Assembly: GCA_905221605.1 (NCBI GenBank)
Contig: CAJNDS010002832.1
Coordinates: 185,001 to 249,000, forward strand
Source of the DNA: Symbiodinium natans
Taxonomy: Eukaryota; Sar; Dinophyceae; Suessiales; Symbiodiniaceae
DNA length: 64,000 bases
Direction of reading: 5' to 3'
Part shown: positions 20,533 to 30,981 of the stretch, in pieces
Layout of the letters: the number at the start of each line of letters is the position of its first letter
Numbering within the stretch: position 1 is the first letter of the stretch
Made by a program: the position numbers and the translations under genes
Notes under the pieces: generated by a model
What the model was told of the DNA's origin: nothing
Database searches by the model: none
What the model saw: only the letters and a program-made list of their open reading frames with translations

Positions 20533-21735
20533 GAAAAGCCAGTTAGGAGGAACGTGCAGCTCAGGTTGCGTGGAAATTTGATTTCAACGTACGCATGATA
20601 AACGTCAAGATATTGTGTAAGTAAGTCTTCGTCATTCTGCTAAATTCTCGTGATCGATTGGTCAGGTCGTCGATCTGGGAACCGGCAAGACCGCCAAGGA
20701 GGTGGCAGCTGGCAACTTGGCAGTCTGAAGATGTACCCCACGTGTTGCTGTTCGCTTGAGATTTGCGGAAAGGGCACATGTTCGTCACATATTCAGCGGG
20801 CAGCCGGCTGTTGACTGCTGTCTGTGCACGGCAACACATCCCGATTTTGCAAACTGGCCCGCGCACTGCCAACCTACTTCCGAACGCGGTTTTGACGTGA
20901 GTGGCGCCCAAGCGGATATGAAACTTGTTAAGCTTAGCTTGTTCACAAGCCATTTCCAATGACAAGCGGGACTGGGGATCATGTATAAGATGAGTTCGTG
21001 ATTATGCCGCCGGCGAACCTGCGACCCAGACATAGTCAGTCGGGATGCTTATCACCTGAAGCCTTGACTCCAAAGCGCCCACCCGAAATCCCTGGAATGG
21101 CCGTTGGCCGTCCATGGATTTTCACCACTTGCACAGGAGATTGCATGATCCCTAGAGTGCCAAACCTTCCCACTTGCAGATGATTCGAGAAGCGTTTTTC
21201 TCTGGATAGCCCGCTCGGCGGATCCTTGAAGTTCCCCCCCAAGGTGACACGATCCCCCAATGCTTGGTTTGTCTCCGATTGTTGAACCACTCGGATAGCG
21301 TATTGGAGCATATTGGAGCCGATTGCGAAGAGGGCCGCGGTATCGGATTGAAACCGGTTGACCCTATAGAGAAGAACGGCAGGATTACGTAATGTGTCCG
21401 AGTTACCAACAAGCCAGACAAAGGCTCAAGTATGGATTGATACTGGAGAAGGATTCAAAGTGGTAGTTCTCGGATGACAAAAACTCTTGCTCGTTGATCT
21501 ACATCATGTACGAGTGAAACCCAAGTCATGGTGCAACTTGTATTTCTTGACGAAGTACTTGCATCTCGCTGCTCCTCATGGAAAGCTCTGCCAACGAGAA
21601 GCAGCACAGCAGGTCCTTGCAGACGTTGTGATGAAGGTGTTGGACTGTTGGGTTGGATGAAGCCCTCAAAACGCAATATGAGGAGAAGGCTGTCTTAAAT
21701 CATGCAAACCTTTGTTTAGGCTGATGCTCCAAGCG
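20533..21735. other. Spacer; both strands show weak ORFs
   Basis: Plus 20756-20962 and minus 20561-20965 both read partly like protein and cannot both be real. Minus 21036-21311 is similar. No boundaries could be fixed. Confidence 0.3.
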
Positions 21736-21815
21736 TTTCGAGGTGACGTAAACACCTGTGTGATCCTCAACGACGACAACATGAAGTGCTGGGGACAGAA
21801 CACCTACGGAGCGCT
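21736..21815 (+). CDS. RCC1-type repeat fragment
   Basis: Reads GDVNTCVILNDDNMKCWGQN then TYG, matching the RCC1/alpha-tubulin-suppressor signature (HTCAL..DG.VKCWG.N.YGQLG) of beta-propeller repeats. Just downstream, the adjacent frame reads GQLVLGIGS, also RCC1-like, then merges with reverse-transcriptase sequence. So this is a single blade fragment, probably an exon or an exon remnant at the edge of the LINE. Confidence 0.6.
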
Positions 21816-21839
21816 GATGGCCAGTTGGTCCTTGGCATT

Positions 21840-22223
21840 GGGTCGGGCACCCTCCCCGGTGACTCCATCGCTTGTGAGTGGTTTCTCGGTGTGTACCATC
21901 AAGCTGTTGACCGGTTTGCCAGTCTGCATGTCGGACCTCCTCTCCACGTTCATTGCCCTTGGCTCTGTGGCATTATCACTGACAGTGGTCCAAGTGTCCA
22001 ACACGCCCTGCGTGCTCAAGCGCATCTCCCTGTGGATGTCTCTTTGTCTGCGTACGCAGATGACCTGGCACGCACGCGGTTGGTTGCAGATATTCCCCAG
22101 TTTGTGGCTTCAAGCACTGCACAGTCTCTTGCCCTGTCTGCTGCCTTGCGACCTGTCAGCATTGTGCAAAACACAGCAAAGCAAGAAAGCCTGCTCAGGT
22201 TTGCAGGGCGTGGTTCCCGCAGC
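21840..22223 (+). pseudogene. Reverse transcriptase, palm region (frame 3)
   Basis: Frame 3 carries the LPGDS motif and AYADDLA at about 22045-22068, then the conserved QN.AKQE..L.FAG.GSR stretch to about 22221. After that, the true protein continues in another frame, although this frame stays open by chance to 23375. Confidence 0.75.
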
Positions 22224-22225
22224 AT

Positions 22226-22614
22226 ATGCGTGCTGCTTATGGCCTTGCTTTGCCCATTCCTGGCAAAGTCGTTCGTTTGGCTCGCTACTTGGGCCCCAGG
22301 CTTCAGTACAACGGCGCACTGGCGGAAGAACAACGACTCCGTTTGCATGCAGCCAGAGCTGCTTATGCTATCTTGGGTGGTTTTTGGAGATCTACTCGTA
22401 ACAATAGGTGGAAGGGTTTGGTTTTCAATAGCATGGTCATCGGTGCCCTCATTTCCGGCCTCTGTTCCTTTGTTTTGCCCAAAGGTATGGAAAACGCGCT
22501 TGATTCTCAAGCTGCCCTTCTCGCTCGTAAGGTGCTCTTGGGGAGGGCTTGTGATCGCTCGCATCCTTTCAAGTCGCTCACCAATGCAACAACACTTCGC
22601 ATGCTTCAGTGTCA
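22226..22614 (+). pseudogene. Reverse transcriptase, thumb/connection region (frame 2)
   Basis: Frame 2 reads VRLARYLGPRLQYNGALAEE and LHAARAAYAILGGFWRSTRN, typical of the region after the RT palm in LINE proteins (a YLG motif, then helices). The shift from frame 3 occurs near 22224. The next shift back is in the C8 run at 22615-22622. Confidence 0.7.
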
Positions 22615-22622
22615 CCCCCCCC

Positions 22623-23375
22623 AGCTTTGCCGTGCAGGTACAACGACTTCGTCTTTGGCAGCAAGTGGTTAAGCACCCTGAACGTTCTGTTTGCCTGTTG
22701 GGCAGCATGTTTGGAGAGCCTTGTTGGGGCCATAGTAAACCAAATGCTGGCACCCAGCACAAGTATGTTGAGCTGCTTTGCGCAGACCTGTGCGCTCTTG
22801 CTGCTCTCACTCCTCTGGAGTCGTACATCGGTGCTGTGCAGTCCAATCCGCTGGTCTTGTTCACGGACCCCGATATTCGAGACGCGTTCTTGCGCTCTGA
22901 CCCTGCCATTCTCCTTGCGGCCAGGTGCTCTATTGCCATCCCTCCACCTGGCTACGAGCCTCTCCCCAGGGCAGATGCAGTGCCTGAAAAGCCGCACGTC
23001 TGTCGCATCATTGACCCCTCGTCAGGGTTGGAATGTGGCGCTTGCTTCAGTACCAACCAAGCACTGGTTCTACATCAGGTTAAATCTGGCCGGCCCGAGC
23101 ATGGCAAGCGTAAGCTGGCATATGTTCTTACGGTGTCCAATCAGTGTCTTCTTTGTAGATCTTTCTTTGCGAGTAAATGGATTGCTGCCAAGCACCTTGC
23201 CAGCTCATTTGAGCGTGGTATTTGTCCGGCCCGGTCGGGCAGCGTGGTGGTACACGAGCACCTCAGCCTGCCTCCCTATCAGTGCGCGCTCTGCCAGCTG
23301 GACTTTGATGACATCGCCTTGGCTCAAGACCATTTGCAGCGGCATCTGCCTCCCGACCTTGAAGTGTGGCTCTAG
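22623..23375 (+). pseudogene. LINE C-terminal region with C2H2-type fingers (frame 3)
   Basis: Frame 3 resumes with SFAVQVQRLRLWQQVVKHPE and carries three finger-like Cys/His groups between about 23035 and 23360. TAG at 23373-23375 interrupts it, but the same frame continues open beyond the stop. The TAG could derive from CAG by one transition. Nucleic-acid binding is the usual role of such fingers in these elements. Confidence 0.7.
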
Positions 23376-23969
23376 CACACGGGTTGCCATGGACACTGCG
23401 TTCCACCAAGTCTTCGGTGCCCCACCTGCGCCCTCTGCTGCTGCTGCACCGCTGGCAAGGAAGCTACTGCTATCGCAGAGCATGCTCTGAAGATGGCTGT
23501 GGTAGTTGAGCAGCAGCTGCGCTTGACTCAGGCTGCTGCCTTCCGCTCCCTGCCGTTGCCTGTGTCCTCTGAGTACTACAAGTACCTCCAGCAGGCCTAT
23601 GCTCAATACACTGCGCAAACCAAAGGCAACAAAGGGCATGGCCTGGGGCCGCCTGATACGTTCAATGCCGCCGCCCTCGTTCTCGTTGCAGCCCAGACGG
23701 CGCAGCCAGACGACAAGGCCAAGTTTGACGAGTTCCTTGCTTCCTGCAAGCCCGGCTCGAAGCCAGCAATGTTGGCTGTCCTTCTTTGCCGCTGTGAGAA
23801 GATGTATGGGAACACTCACAAACGACTCTTGCTTCGCCTGCGCGACCATGATTTGGAAGATTTGCTAGTGAAGCACATAGAGTGTACAGGGGTTGATGAG
23901 TTTCACGGCCCGCGTCCTGCAGGTTACCTTGCGAATACAGCGCAGACCCTGCTGGATTCTAGGAAGTGA
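23376..23969 (+). pseudogene. LINE C-terminal tail (frame 3, after TAG)
   Basis: Continues in frame from the finger region: a Cys-rich start (HGHCVPPSLRCPTCALC), then a Gln/Ala/Leu-rich helical domain ending LANTAQTLLDSRK and TGA. A separate ATG-initiated ORF (23493-23969) covers most of it, but the upstream in-frame continuity argues it is the end of the LINE protein. Confidence 0.6.
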
Positions 23970-24880
23970 CTAGTGCACAGTGCGTCGTGCACTGGTGTTC
24001 AGGCTGCAGCCACTGCGGTCTGTTTTTTTGCTTCGGTCTTCTTGCAGCATTTGGCTGCATCCTGACCACCGTCAGTGCCTCACCATGTCCCGGTGTGCCT
24101 GGCCACATATGTGATGTAAGGAGTGAAACCCTTACTTCTGCCTAGCTCGGTTTTGTTGCGAATGACCATTTTGACTTCGGGCTCAGTGCAGTCGATGATG
24201 ATGATACTATCTATAAAGTGTGCGTCGATTATAGTACATACTACATCTTGGAACACGTCTGAGCATACATTTTTTGAGTAGAGCGGTTGCTAGAAGAGTT
24301 TCAAGTTTTTGAAGCCGCTGGAGGCGGCGAGGCCCGACTGTGGCCTTCGGACACTTTCGAGAGTTGGGACGTCAGTTGAAGGGTTTTGAGGGTTTGGGGT
24401 CGCTGCGACATCTTAGACACCCCGTAATATCTTATAGGATATACCATAGACGACTATACAGCACACTTTTATAGTATACCGGTGATTTTTCTGCTATGAG
24501 TAGACTGTTGCGAGTTGTCCGACTTGCAAAAGTTTTTGTCGCCATTCTTGGTTCATGACTTTCTCGCCTGCAGTTTTTGTGGTTGCTATAGTTGTAGAAC
24601 TGCTAAGCATCACTAGATTCACTAGATATCCATGAAGCCTGGGTCGCACATGCCAGTGTGTTGACGGCTACGTCCACTCAGGAACCCTCTTGAGATTCAG
24701 AAGCAGCTACGCAAATGGAGATGCAAGTCCATGGTGTCCCTTAGTTGCAGTAGCAGCGAGTAGTTTCGGTGGCAGATGTACAAGCGGTCGTAGTCGCTCG
24801 TAAAACAGGGAAAAGAGGTGGCAACAGCAGTTGGCATGAGCAGAATACCTTTCACGCAGTCTGAAGCTTTGGTCCTTCAG
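23970..24880. other. Spacer downstream of LINE
   Basis: No exon seen. It contains (GAT)4 at 24196-24208 and AT-rich short palindromes (TATAGTATACC, 24471-24481). Part may be LINE 3' UTR. Confidence 0.35.
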
Positions 24881-25154
24881 TGGGCCAAACAAGCATGACG
24901 AGAAGATCGAACCTCTTTGCGCAGCAGAGCCCTTCGAAGCCGTCATTACTATTGGCAGCATTGGCACTTGTCAGGTTCTGGCTGCTTTGGAGCTCGCACA
25001 ACACTTTCTGCATCTTCTACACCCTCTGCTTCCTGGCGAACGTGAGTTCACCGGATGCCGCAACTCAGCAGACAGGTCCCGGGCGGATCTTGCAAGGCTT
25101 GAATGCTTTGGGCTGTGCCAGCAGCTAGGTGTGCAGAAGATGTCAAAGTCGTAG
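24881..25154 (+). CDS. Exon of an unrecognised gene (gene 3)
   Basis: After CCTTCAG at 24874-24880, the frame (lacking an early Met) reads GPNKHDEKIEPLCAAEPFEA, then a hydrophobic helical part (LAALELAQHFLHLLHPLLP), then NSADRSRADLARLECFGLCQ, and stays open to TAG 25152-25154. A GT (GTAGGC) at 25151 could be a donor that removes the stop. Composition is strongly protein-like over 90 codons. The antisense ORF 24971-25180 is a shadow. Confidence 0.6.
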
Positions 25155-25670
25155 GCCGTGACGCATTGCGGCTGAGGCAAAATGGATGGAAAGTCTTGTC
25201 GTTAGCAACTTCGCCGCACAACTGATACGAAAGATTCGTGCTGAAACAAGAGGAATCCATTTGAGTTGAAGTTTTTTGGTCCAGGCCTCTTGCAAGATTT
25301 TGTGTTTATGTCACTGGTCGTTGCCTTCATCTTGGTGATCCTCGCAGTTGGGTTGTCCCTTTGACATGTCCACGAATGCCAACAGCATTTTTGGCAGCCA
25401 TGGCGGTCCAAATGCACCGATTTCTGTTGCAGCGTGCGGCTCGTATGATTTTATCTCGTCAGCACCCGTGCTAGGCAACCCTGGCAATTTGTTGCAGCCG
25501 ATGCTGGCCTGAGAATTAGGGGTGCCAGTCTTTTCTTTGAATGCTGCGTGTGGCGTAAGTGGCCGTGCTTGGGCCCACCTTTTGTTGATGGCACATCACT
25601 GAGGGCGAGGTGGGTTCAGAGTTCGACCCCGGCTATTGAATGTTGCGCTTTACTCTCTTTCTGCGTGCAG

Positions 25671-25849
25671 AACCATTTGCCTTTACCTTGTGTGGCTCAG
25701 GAAAGGTCAGAGACCGGATTGATAGTGACTGGTTTGTGGACGAAGAGGATTCAGAGCTCTCAGAGAAGCAAGCAGACTCTAGGCGTTGTTCAGCTCACAT
25801 GGGCTTCATGCACCCAAATGACATCTTGGAGCTGTGCCTGAGTCTGTGA
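25671..25849 (+). CDS. Terminal exon (gene 3)
   Basis: After a pyrimidine-rich tract ending CTGCGTGCAG, the frame reads PFAFTLCGSGKVRDRIDSDW, then the acidic FVDEEDSELSEKQADS, and ends MHPNDILELCLSL and TGA. It enters at codon position 2. It is probably the last exon of the gene represented at 24881. Function unknown. Confidence 0.65.
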
Positions 25850-25890
25850 CAGCTCAGCCGGCTCAGCCTGTGTTCAGAACGCAAAGATAA

Positions 25891-25942
25891 GAGAGAGAGA
25901 GAGAGAGAGAGAGAAAAAAAAGTTAGAGAGAGAGAGAGAGAT
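25891..25942 (+). repeat. (GA)n microsatellites
   Basis: Two GA tracts (25891-25914 and 25924-25941) separated by A8 and GTTA. AT-rich sequence follows to about 26130. Confidence 0.95.
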
Positions 25943-27107
25943 CGAAATAATATTATAATCGGGCCTGTTTATTAATATTAGATGAATGAACAAAGAAGAT
26001 AATAAAAGGCCCATTAAAAAGACCAAAAAGTAAAGAGAAACTAATTAGGTTTGTGGGGGGCTCACAATTTGCACATCTTAAAAGAGCGCGTTTCATTTTA
26101 ATATTGCAAGTTTAAGCGCTCATTGTCTTCGTTCTTATTGAGCCTTCAAGACTTGTGGGGAATTTCTGAGGGTTTTTGTTGCTTCTGAAAAGGCCCCGAA
26201 ATGTTCTGAGGACGCGGAGCAAGATGACACCTGGCTACAAGCTGAGGATGTTGAAGAGGCGCGGAGCAAGGGTCCCCGAGTTTTCAGGGTGCCACATGGT
26301 CTGCGACCTGCGACGGCTCAGGGGATGTCAGGGGTTTACGGATTTTGGGCCTCTGAAATGCGGATCGAAATCGACTCGAGGTCGGAGATTTCAGTGATGC
26401 GACGATTTCCGTGCACTTTGAGGAGGAGGGGACAGACATAACATACAGGTCGCCCCGTTAAAACATCCAGGGCGGATGCACATCAACCTAGATTGTATCC
26501 TGAAAGGACTTCTGAGACACCCTCAACCGGATCAATCGGTGTAACAGTCACCGCGCCTTAAAGTTCAGAGCTTGGTGTCTGTTACTCCTCCAGTATCAGT
26601 CGCTTTCTTCATTTTCAGGGTGGTGAAACCTCCAAGTGACGGTCGGAGTGTGACGGGTGCGGCCGTAGATGTAGAGGCAGAAGACATCCACGCATAGTGC
26701 AGGTCGTAGCAGCAGCAATAGTCGGGGAGCAGTGATAGCAACAGAGTTGGTCGCCCATGGAGATTTGCTTGCAGGATCAGTCCATGCAGTCCATCGTCAT
26801 CGAAGACTTTTCGGGAACGCTTTTGCGTGTGCCTCGCTGCATGTGTCATGGGGCGGTGTATGTCTTCAGTACCACCATGACATGTGCTACATCTAATGAC
26901 GACTACTTCTGCAGCTTTAGTCATCAATGGTTTCATCTTCTGCCATATTTGGGAGCGTGCGTCCAAGCGCAGCCGGCATGTCCCGCAAGTTTTGGAGCCT
27001 ACCCCGTAGTTTTCGATTCGTGCATGTACTACTGCTTCTCCGCCGGGTGCACTCATTGCGACACTCCAACTCACACATGAAGATTCAGATTTCTTGGCCA
27101 TCTGCAT
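25943..27107. other. Spacer with a possible minus-strand ORF
   Basis: A minus-strand ATG ORF of 180 codons (27107 to 26565) begins MQMAKKSESSCVSWSVAMSA and is Cys/His-containing and fairly protein-like. A competing plus ORF (26757-27080) covers much of it. I give the minus ORF about one chance in three. Confidence 0.3.
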
Positions 27108-28152
27108 GGTTAGATTGTGATGTCAGAAATACCTCAAGGTAGGAGCAGGTTTCTCTGTAAGAGGCAGATGCACCATTTTTCTCAGTGCTGTAGGTCGGAG
27201 CTGAAGCATGATCTTGTGAGGGCCAAACGAGCTTGCTGTACTCTCAATGCTAGGGGTATGGGGGTATGGATGTGCATGTGAGTGTACCGTTTCAGGCTTG
27301 GGGGGCTTCTGCTTCGGTGAGATGCTTTGGACGCTCAGAATTTGCAAAGATTCCAACAAGCCAGGCTAAAGACTTAGAGACCCCACTTTGGAGAGCCCCT
27401 CCCCCATTTCTGGGAGATAACGAGGAGGTCTTCAACCGCACTCAAAAGTTGGGAGAAGAGTCAGATTCTTGTCTCATGTCCTTTTGAGAGCTCCTCTTCG
27501 CCTTTTCTTTCCAAGGATGCGGCCGGGCCTCGTTCGCTTGGAACCATCCGCACCATGGCCAGGCTATGTTCTTTTCAATAGCTTCCTAGGCCCCTCTTTC
27601 TTTCGTGCTACGATGGCTCTTGAGGGTTTAGGGCCTAGTCTCAGCATGCTGAAAGTTGTTGATCTCTTCCTGACAGACCGGCGCGTCTTTGTGGCCGACG
27701 ACGAGATGATGTCCATTTCTTCAGCAGTCCTGTAAGCGGACGATGTTTTCTAGCGGCGTGTGAGGCCGTTAGCTGCCTGTCACTCGGGCAAGCGTTTTGG
27801 CTCACGTCCAAAAACGTTTGGAGGAAGAGGAAATTTCCCATTTTGCCCCTTTTTTTCGCGCGAGTCAGTGCCCAGGGTCCAGGCCGAAGGTCGCCAGAAA
27901 TAACCCGGTGTCACTGCTCTGCCACAAATCTCGAAGATGTTCAAAGATGCTTAATGAGTAATGAGTTTAATGAGTTTCACTGACAGTAGCGAATGCTCTC
28001 GTCTCGTTGGCGAAGGCCCTCACTTGAGGGAGGATTTGCTTGAGACCGAATTCGTGCTTTTGAGAGCTATAGCCTCTCGCACCATCACCATGCATTGCCA
28101 ATCAAACACTCCTCGAGCCCTTCTGGAAAAATGTCTTTTTGTCGGGCTTGGG

Positions 28153-28190
28153 GGGGTTTAGGGAAGTTTAGGGCTTAGGGTTCGCCAGCG
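28153..28190. repeat. Telomere-like remnant
   Basis: GGTTTAGGGAAGTTTAGGGCTTAGGG-type sequence; interstitial and degenerate. Confidence 0.75.
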
Positions 28191-29602
28191 CAGCTGGTGT
28201 GCCGGTCAATTCCCGCGGCACATTCCCCCCCAAAGGCCCCTGGCATCATGTTTCGATGTTGGCTGTCTTTGGTGCTTGCTTTTGTTGGATTACCTGAGTT
28301 GGATCAGAGTTTTCATGAGGTGTCAGTCGTTAACCCAGGACTACAGAGTAGTCAACGCCATCCCACTACTTGGAGCTGAACGGTTCCCTTGGGAGCCGGG
28401 CTTTGCGAAGAGTTGAGGCAGTTCATGGAGGTTCATGGTTGCAACTATAGCACGGAGGAAGGGGGATTGGGGCGTGGGCTTCGAATCTGCAATGTTATCA
28501 AGCTCCGGTTGCTTGGCTCAAGTCGAGTTTTTTGCTGCACGCCTGCATCTCGAATTTATGCTGGGGGAACAGCTCCGGCCGCCCGCAGTGTCCCGGCTTT
28601 GCAGTTCAGGATGGGATCAGGTGCCGTGCTTGCGGCAGTTACCACTGGAACTGTTGACAAGTTTTAGGTAAGGCCGCCCAGCCGCAAGACAAATACAAAG
28701 TTGCATGAAGGATCATGTTGAGAATTGCCACAGTATGGTTTTATCATACTGCTCTGCTGCTTTCTACGTTTTTGCCTCTCTTGTAAGCATCATCTCATTC
28801 TTCCAGCCAAGTCGCTATGTCCACGACGCGACAGCGCGAGGCAGGGGATCCTCCCCTTGTGGCGCACAGCATGACGCAACCGCTTGTCTGAATCTGGTGC
28901 GTACAGTAGCGTAGGGATTCAGGGAATGGATCTGCGTAGCTGTGCGTAGGATCCCCAAAAATGAATAGCCCCCTGTTACCTGGCAGGCCGCTGTCACCTT
29001 CGCCCGCTTGGCGATGACTCTCGCACGGCGCCCCAGGAGACCGCCGACACCCTCCTGAAAAACAAAAGGCCACTGCGCGAGTGTCTCTTACAATGGAGAA
29101 CGAGAAAGAGGGGTAGAGCTCATCGGGTGCATATGAGTTTGATATATATATATATATATGCACATATGACTACCAGTAGATAATTGTTTAGCTTATACAA
29201 GGTGTATTTATCATCTGTGTCAACAGACAGTGTCAACAGTGTCAACATATTGGTTTCTGGTTGATTTTTCCATATTGAAATCTTGATTAACCCCCATAAT
29301 GCTTCGGCCACACTGTTCGCCAGAAGACCGCCAAGGTCAAGAATCTATAGGACCATAGGAATAGGATTTTCGGTTTAAGGGCTTCAGGATTTTGGGGCTT
29401 GGCCTTGGCAAACCAGGTCAGGGAGCGACTGGAGTTCGCACTTGAAGATTTGCAGAGGTTATCTGTCTTGGCACTGTACAGCTTAGCGCTGTGACTGCCC
29501 CGGGGATTTGCAGACCATCAGTCAGGATCCATTCCTATGAAGTTTCGCTCCTCAGCCGCTCTCCCTTTGGATCCATTCCCTCATCCTCCTTCTCCCTAAC
29601 TC

Positions 29603-29780
29603 TGAACCCTTTTAACCCTAAACCCGCAAGGGGTGCGTAGCAGCGAAGCTGGGTTTGCTCTGAGGTTTTGTGCCGCAGCCTCGGGCGCGGCTCGATACGG
29701 AACGCCGATCCGTTTCTATCATACTTAGTTTAGGGCCTATGGGGTTTAGAGTCTATAGGGTTTATGGAGTTTAGGGTCTC
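29603..29780. repeat. Two facing telomere-like remnants
   Basis: AACCCTAAACCCG at about 29613-29625 (C-rich sense), and GTTTAGGG/GGGTTTA units at about 29725-29780 (G-rich sense), about 100 bp apart in opposite orientation. Confidence 0.7.
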
Positions 29781-30100
29781 CTGGTTCAGGGCTTGTGGCT
29801 GCGTTGAATTGTAAGTACTGGTTGTCGCGAGCTCTGCTTTTGCTCGAAGTACGATCATCGCCGTCGTCATCATCACGGTGATTGTTTGAGAATGATTTCG
29901 GCCTCGTTCCGATGTCAAGCCTCCCTTTGAAAACGATCTGTCCTGAGGGTTTCGAGGGCCTTCGTGAATCTTCCGTGGGTCTCCTGAATTTATTGGGGTC
30001 TGTAGGACCCCCCTTCTTTATGTTGTGTTGCATACCACACGGAAAGCTGCTACTAGTGGCGGCTCAGAAGGGAAGAAGTAATATGTAAATAAGTACAAGT

Positions 30101-30343
30101 TTGGAAGTTGATGCTGCAACGAGCAGCCATCTAGGAGTACCATGGCACGATGTCATGCATTCTGCTAATGCAAAATGCCTGCTTTCATTGATCTTAGCAA
30201 TGAAATTTGCGGCGGAGGGAAGGCAACCGGCTCGCCAAGGCACCGTCACGGTTCTTCAAGCAGGCGCACTGACGGACCTGCCTCGTTTCCAGGCCATGCG
30301 CATGCTGAACTGCAGCGTAGTCGATGTCAGACCAGACCGATAA
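30101..30343 (+). CDS. Possible coding segment
   Basis: The frame reads EVDAATSSHLGVPWHDVMHS, then LLSLILAMKFAAEGRQPARQ, and stops at TAA 30341-30343. Composition is acceptable, but no splice signals are convincing and no family is recognised. Confidence 0.3.
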   Translation: MEVDAATSSHLGVPWHDVMHSANAKCLLSLILAMKFAAEGRQPARQGTVTVLQAGALTDLPRFQAMRMLNCSVVDVRPDR

Positions 30344-30981
30344 AGGCAGCTCCTCTTCCTCCTCCCGTTAGTTGTAGTAGGAGTTGTAGCAGCAGTTGTT
30401 TTTAGGAGTCTCAAGAGAAACAGGAAGAATTCGCAATATGTCGCAGCATGGGGTTGCGTGGCAAAGCCCTGGCAAGCGGGTTTTTCGCGACATGTCAAGA
30501 GGCTCTTAGAGTTTTTTTGCTTTCCCTCACAGGCCCGGCGCCTCGAGAGCGTGACGATAAAGTCTTGTTCGACGGATCGACTGCTCCGGCCTCAGAGGGC
30601 TCGAGAAGGCGTAGTTGGTATGGTGAAACGACTTAAGGGGCCCCAGACGACTTAACATAGTCATGTCTTCTTCTACTGTAATTGTAGTGATGACGCCACT
30701 GGTCGTAGCATCAGGAAATCAAGAGATCCTGGTAGATCCTGGTATCTCACTGACTCAAAGCACACGAAGTCAAGGAACGTTACTATCTAGATCCGTGCAA
30801 GCTCACATGCCCACCCTGTTGAGTGGCAAACTGCCGCAGAGAATGCGGTGGAAATTTCTGGGCCGCTGCAGGGTTCAACTGGCAGTGTCTTTACATGTCT
30901 TTACACGGGGTGCTTGTTGGTGGTAATTGCGGTTGGTTGCATCTTGGGTGTTGCGAGCATCGTCCTTCTAAATTGTAGCGC

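Larger units (their letters stand above)
21816..23969 (+). mobile_element. 5'-truncated, decayed LINE-type retrotransposon
   Basis: Contains an RT motif-B-like segment (LPGDSIACEWFLGVYHQAVD), the catalytic YADD box (AYADDLA) and downstream thumb/connection-like sequence. C2H2-type zinc knuckles (CGACF..H, CLLCRSFF..H, CALCQLDF..H..H) and a C-terminal domain follow. No endonuclease domain or RT fingers region precedes it, so the 5' end is missing. Frameshifts and a TAG interrupt it. The 3' UTR may continue past 23969; no poly-A or target-site duplication was found. Confidence 0.8.
27108..30100. other. 3 kb spacer
   Basis: No supported exon. It holds telomere-like remnants (28153-28190, 29603-29626, 29725-29780), a (TA)9 tract (29142-29159) and a plus ORF at 27505-27735 of low credibility. 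Confidence 0.35.

Noticed and set aside
22016-22939. 307-codon minus ORF opposite the LINE
   Set aside because: It lies antisense to recognisable RT sequence and has no protein-like features of its own.
23311-23330. Possible spliced-leader relict (TTGGCTCAAG)
   Set aside because: Only ten bases match the end of the dinoflagellate leader, inside LINE coding sequence. The same ten bases occur near 28512; neither is preceded by the CCGTAGCCATT part.
21786-23375. 529-codon ORF as an intact reverse transcriptase
   Set aside because: The middle part (about 22224-22620) is in the wrong frame; RT-type sequence there is in frame 2. The long ORF is open by chance.
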